The notes beneath the pieces were generated by a model. That model saw only the letters and a list, made by a program, of their open reading frames with translations, did not search any database and was not told the origin of the DNA. The position numbers and the translations under genes were made by a program. Shown here piece by piece: positions 61,901 through 64,000 of a stretch of 64,000 bases of DNA. The stretch is taken from NCBI GenBank assembly GCA_943913645.1, contig CALTYZ010000013.1, positions 1 to 64,000 of the forward strand, in the 5' to 3' direction. The stretch's first letter is position 1. Every line of letters begins with the position of its first letter. Source of the stretch: an uncultured Corynebacterium sp. (GTDB taxonomy: Bacteria; Actinomycetota; Actinomycetes; Mycobacteriales; Mycobacteriaceae).

Positions 61901-62581
61901 GTAGAGGTCTCGGCCCAGCGCGTCCAGGCGGTCAATCTCGCGCTGCTCTTGCCCGAACGCTTTGACTACGCGCACGCCCGACACTGTCTCTTCCACGTGC
62001 TGGGTCAGATCGGCTGAGGCTTGCTGGTTGACCCACGTTGCCGCATACAGCCAGCGGCGTGAGCGATTCGCCTCCCAGAGGATCAACGGAAGCAAAACGA
62101 GTGCGCACAGCGTCAAGGGCACGTCCATGGCGAACATGACCACCAAGGTGGCCACCAGCTGCAGCGCACGGGTCAAAAACATCGGTGCCGATGCCAGCAC
62201 CATATGAAACTGGTTCAGGTCCGTAATTGAGCGCGACACGATTTGGCCCGCGCTGAGCGCATCCTGCCCAGGGCCGTCAAGGCGGTGCATCGTTTTCAGC
62301 AGCTCCACTCGCAGCCAGTGTTGCGAGTTGGACGCAAAACGCCCTGATGTGAACCGCCGCGTCCAGTTCATCGCGTAGGTGGCGAGGGCGACGGCCACCA
62401 TGAGCCACGCAATGTGCGGGATTGAGCCTGGGCTCGTGCCCGTGGCAACGTCAACGGCTCGGCCCGTCATCGCCGGCAGCGAAGTCTGCAACAGCGCACT
62501 GACTGCGGCGGTAAGAAACGCCAACGTGGCAGCACCGGTGTTTGCCCGGAATGACCGTACGATCAGTGAGCTGCCGCGCAC
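58937..62581 (-). CDS. Fused ABC exporter, two half-transporters in one chain
   Basis: About 1214 residues: TMD1-NBD1-TMD2-NBD2, six helices in each TMD. NBD1 has Walker A GPPGSAKS (Ala for Gly), an FDE where the Q-loop Gln is expected, LSGGQRQRIAL and Walker B ILILDDATSAID (Asp for catalytic Glu). NBD2 has GPTGAGKS, VPQESYLFSG, LSSGQRQIIAL and VVLFDEATATLD. So the first ATP site is degenerate and the second normal, as in heterodimeric exporters. GTG at 62581 is preferred because it follows the previous gene by 4 bp; ATG at 62683 or 62656 would overlap it. It is coupled to the membrane protein gene. Substrate is unknown. Confidence 0.88.
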   Translation of the reverse strand: MRGSSLIVRSFRANTGAATLAFLTAAVSALLQTSLPAMTGRAVDVATGTSPGSIPHIAWLMVAVALATYAMNWTRRFTSGRFASNSQHWLRVELLKTMHRLDGPGQDALSAGQIVSRSITDLNQFHMVLASAPMFLTRALQLVATLVVMFAMDVPLTLCALVLLPLILWEANRSRRWLYAATWVNQQASADLTQHVEETVSGVRVVKAFGQEQREIDRLDALGRDLYAVKMRAAKLTARFQPVLSQLPKLALVITIVAGGLTAIRGGISLGAFVAFTAYLSSMTAQMAALTNQYVRMQMGMSSIDRLEDVLKLAPDIQHAPVTAVPSGPKGIEFDAVSLSLGGHTVVDEFSLRVQPGESVALVGPPGSAKSMAVLLAGGFYTPDAGRISLLDASCNPINYPTLSPDALRGAVTCVFDETFLYSTSVFDNIAVGAPHELSGSALVSAVSEAAQLACADEFITALPQGYDTPVGERGLTLSGGQRQRIALARALIAQPAVLILDDATSAIDAETEAIILNNLREHLAGVTIIAVAHRQSTVERAQRVVVIDRGRVAADGDRDTMMRTPAYQASMNPEKMTPEGCNTAPVVAKPQADSLWPEVAPPSPHLPPTKELARRIAALPHPSEHPGLSEATLARLREPTSPFKISNLFRAVRGLIAATVLLLVVGVFADLAFPTLIRAAVDQGIETRNSDFLLTVGAAALGVVVIAWAAEAMMTVLSSRAGERLLYGLRLRSYAHLQQLGMDYFESRLSGRIMTRMTTDIDTLSSFLQTGLAQAIVAAGSLIGVSAMLIATDPGLTLVALGAVPVIVGATVAFRLFATRLYSASRAQASVVNGEFAELIGGIRVTQMHCGQAPAERGFAAESDTYRRLRMRIIVLMATYFPGMEAISQIMTAAVVGIGAQRVAEGDLSVGILVAFTMYLSQLYGPIQQLGQVFDSWQQATVSFDRITTLLAQRPTVPDTGTNPAARRAAQGELSLIDVSFSYHPDSTSSPTIDHLNLTLRPGETVALVGPTGAGKSSVVKLLARFYDPTEGAVTASGINVAAFPLSQWRRAVAQVPQESYLFSGTVADNIAYGVPEATSAQIEDATRRVGGLGIIAGIPGGFNAQVRARGHGLSSGQRQIIALARAEMLEPDVVLFDEATATLDPATEKAVLDAFEYATAGRTTVVVAHRLATAARADRILVISGGRIVEDGTHDELRKAGGRYTRMWDIHQ

Positions 62582-62585
62582 GAAA

Positions 62586-63551
62586 CTACTGTTTCGAGAC
62601 CGAGTCGGCGGCGGTAACCGCCCGTGGTGTGCTCGGCTCGCTATTGTGCTTCGCATTGTGCTCAGCTCGTTTCTTTTTGCCACGTTTTCCCCGGCCGAAC
62701 ACGCCCCAAATCCATGCGGCGAACCGTGCCGGATTCGAGCTTAAGCCCGATTCGGACGAGTCACGCGCCGGCAGCGGGTCGGCAAATTGCGCCGGAACAG
62801 AACCCAGACTGCCCTGAACGTTGGTGATAATGATGTCTGTCATCTTCCGATTCGCAGCAATTCCGGCGGCCGCGCCAAGTCCGAGGGGCAGGAGTTTGCC
62901 AAACCAGGCTCGTCGCATCCGCTTGTTCATTGAGCGCATCGCGATCCGGGTGAGAACACTGTTCGCCTCCGCTAAGCCCGGGCCCGAAAACCGAGAAAGC
63001 ATGGCCTTATTCGGTATGGCTTGGGCGTTTTCGCCCAGCAGCGCGTCTACGACCGCGACGCCTTTCGAACCCATCAACGTGGTCAAAACGATCGCGCGCC
63101 GACGCTCCGGATCAACGATGTCTTCTCCGCGCAGGTAGGCAGAGGCAACGGTATAGAACGCGGCCAGGTCGAGGAAAAGGACCGACTCGCCGGCGATTGC
63201 TGCCGCACCGGTTACCAGGCCAATGCCCGGTACCGCGGCTGCCGCACCGACACCAGCACCAGTACCGGTGGCGGTATTGCGGAAGTGCTTCGACATCAGC
63301 TCTTGAATTTGCTGCGGTGACGCTTGCGGATTCTGGCGTCGCAGCCAGTGCACGTAGGCGCGGATCGTTCCAGTTTGCAAGTGCACGGCGGTGTCGACAG
63401 CGTTGATGAACGCGCGACCGAGGGGCCCGGCTTCCCGCTGAAGCTGGGCAGGGTCGGAGGCAAGCACATCCGTGATGACTTCCTGAGCGGACTGTTCATC
63501 CGCCTGCGTGTTTTCAATTCCTCGCCGGTCTTTGCGCGAGCGTCCGAGCAT
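62586..63551 (-). CDS. Hydrophobic-core protein of unknown function
   Basis: A 321-residue protein with a helical N-terminal part (residues about 1-80), a glycine/alanine-rich hydrophobic stretch (TGTGAGVGAAAAVPGIGLVTGAAAIAG) and another hydrophobic region (LAEANSVLTRIAMR). The tail is strongly basic (GKRGKKKRAEH). It precedes the ABC exporter by 4 bp and shares its operon. An AAGGAGG ribosome site supports the ATG at 63551. In M. tuberculosis a membrane protein gene (Rv1249c) also lies next to kgd. No family is recognised. Confidence 0.7.
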   Translation of the reverse strand: MLGRSRKDRRGIENTQADEQSAQEVITDVLASDPAQLQREAGPLGRAFINAVDTAVHLQTGTIRAYVHWLRRQNPQASPQQIQELMSKHFRNTATGTGAGVGAAAAVPGIGLVTGAAAIAGESVLFLDLAAFYTVASAYLRGEDIVDPERRRAIVLTTLMGSKGVAVVDALLGENAQAIPNKAMLSRFSGPGLAEANSVLTRIAMRSMNKRMRRAWFGKLLPLGLGAAAGIAANRKMTDIIITNVQGSLGSVPAQFADPLPARDSSESGLSSNPARFAAWIWGVFGRGKRGKKKRAEHNAKHNSEPSTPRAVTAADSVSKQ

Positions 63552-63761
63552 ATTTGGCTGCCTCCTTGGCTGAATATATCTGTGGGTCAAGACGGAGCAA
63601 GACACCATCGGGCTAGTGTAAGCGTCTGTGGGCCGCAGTGGTGCCCAGAAACGTAACGGCTGCATTATCCAGCGTATATACAGCGCAAGTACAGGAATCG
63701 TGTACTGGTGAACCAACAACCGACCCGAAGCTGGACACCCCCGCTGTCTAGGCTGGTGACC

Positions 63762-64000
63762 ATGACTGCCGAGGTGACGTATGAGGTGCCCACCGTTGCG
63801 GGCCGCGTACGTGGTGTTTTGCATCCCAGGACGGGGGTGCGCACGTGGAGGGGAGTTCCATACGGGGCGACCACAGCGCGAGCCCACCGGTTTCGCGCCC
63901 CTCGCCCCCGCGAGCCGTGGGAGGGCGTGCGAGACGCCACCCGTTTTGCGCCACCGGCAATGCAGGGCAGCTTCGGCTGGAAGGACAGTGTTACTGGCAC
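63762..64000 (+). CDS. Carboxylesterase type B, 5' part (cut by window edge)
   Basis: The ATG at 63762 opens a frame that runs to the window end (79 codons). The visible residues VRTWRGVPYGATTARAHRFRAPRPREPWEG match the N-terminus of alpha/beta-hydrolase carboxylesterases of family B, whose R-G-I-P-Y-A and L-R-F-x-x-P/A-P block recurs here. The catalytic Ser, Glu and His lie beyond the window. These enzymes hydrolyse esters. The gene is divergent from the membrane protein at 62586-63551. Confidence 0.78.
   Translation, partial: MTAEVTYEVPTVAGRVRGVLHPRTGVRTWRGVPYGATTARAHRFRAPRPREPWEGVRDATRFAPPAMQGSFGWKDSVTG

Noticed and set aside
1..64000. CRISPR arrays, tRNA or rRNA genes, insertion sequences
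   Set aside because: No spaced direct repeats, no cloverleaf-like T-loop pattern in intergenic DNA, and no transposase or terminal repeats were found by eye.

Overview
The window reads as chromosomal DNA from an actinobacterium of the Corynebacterium type (mycolic-acid group). The evidence is a moderately high G+C content, GTG starts and 4-bp ATGA/GTGA gene overlaps, and mycolata-specific genes: mycothiol deacetylase MshB, GpgS, an LpqW-like lipoprotein, the E2-E1 fusion type of 2-oxoglutarate dehydrogenase, a SigE/anti-SigE pair and actinobacterial-type DapD. From about 29 kb onward the order typA-lpqW-mshB-(membrane protein)-fdxC-dapC ... dapD-dapE-(LOG)-folP2-gpgS-(DivIVA)-(DUF3117)-glgA/glgC-(O-methyltransferase)-sigE-rseA-tatB-mrp-lpqZ-odhA follows, from memory, the Rv1165-Rv1249c stretch of Mycobacterium tuberculosis and the dap/glg/odhA region of C. 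glutamicum. The species cannot be named from the sequence alone.

Layout. 1-19 kb is an accessory-looking region. It holds a DUF488 gene cut by the window edge, an intact YefM/YoeB-type toxin-antitoxin pair followed by a deleted HigB/HigA-type relic, two lipoproteins with similar architecture, a chromate transporter with a GNAT enzyme, a two-component system, an acyltransferase-like membrane protein, a membrane-anchored serine protease, a DUF3072 protein, an AlkC-type DNA glycosylase, two MFS transporters, a spermidine-synthase-like enzyme, a secreted DUF4185 (GH183-like) protein, a cupin, an unknown protein and a DUF808 membrane protein. 19-22.3 kb is a TPP-riboswitch operon, ykoE-ykoD-ykoC plus a P-loop kinase-like gene. 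22.4-27.6 kb is an oligopeptide ABC transporter (oppABCD). 27.6-28.9 kb holds a DUF402 protein and a secreted protein.

29-36 kb is the typA-lpqW-mshB-fdxC-dapC-gtrA strand, serving translation stress, envelope glycolipid synthesis, mycothiol and lysine/diaminopimelate synthesis. 36-42 kb is a lysine-pathway block: dapD, two tandem APC permeases and a divergent DapD paralogue on the minus strand, then dapE on the plus strand. 42-46 kb runs LOG-family protein, folP2, gpgS, a DivIVA-like membrane protein, DUF3117 and an RlmA-like methyltransferase. 46-50 kb is the glycogen block: glgA with a GH32-like pseudoenzyme coupled to it, and divergent glgC. 50-55 kb is the SigE/RseA/TatB stress and export module with mrp, a YflT-like stress protein and an LpqZ-like lipoprotein. 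55-64 kb carries odhA, a fused 1215-residue ABC exporter with one degenerate ATP site, a membrane protein and the start of a carboxylesterase.

No rRNA, tRNA, CRISPR array, prophage or insertion sequence was recognised. The most unusual signals are the GH32-like protein lacking all three catalytic acids but translationally coupled to glgA, the DapD paralogue without the glycine-rich loop, the decayed higBA relic, a perfect 48-bp palindrome, an operator-like palindrome in front of the DUF4185 gene, a kinase-like gene at the end of the TPP-riboswitch operon, and an apparently leaderless promoter in front of both lipoprotein genes.
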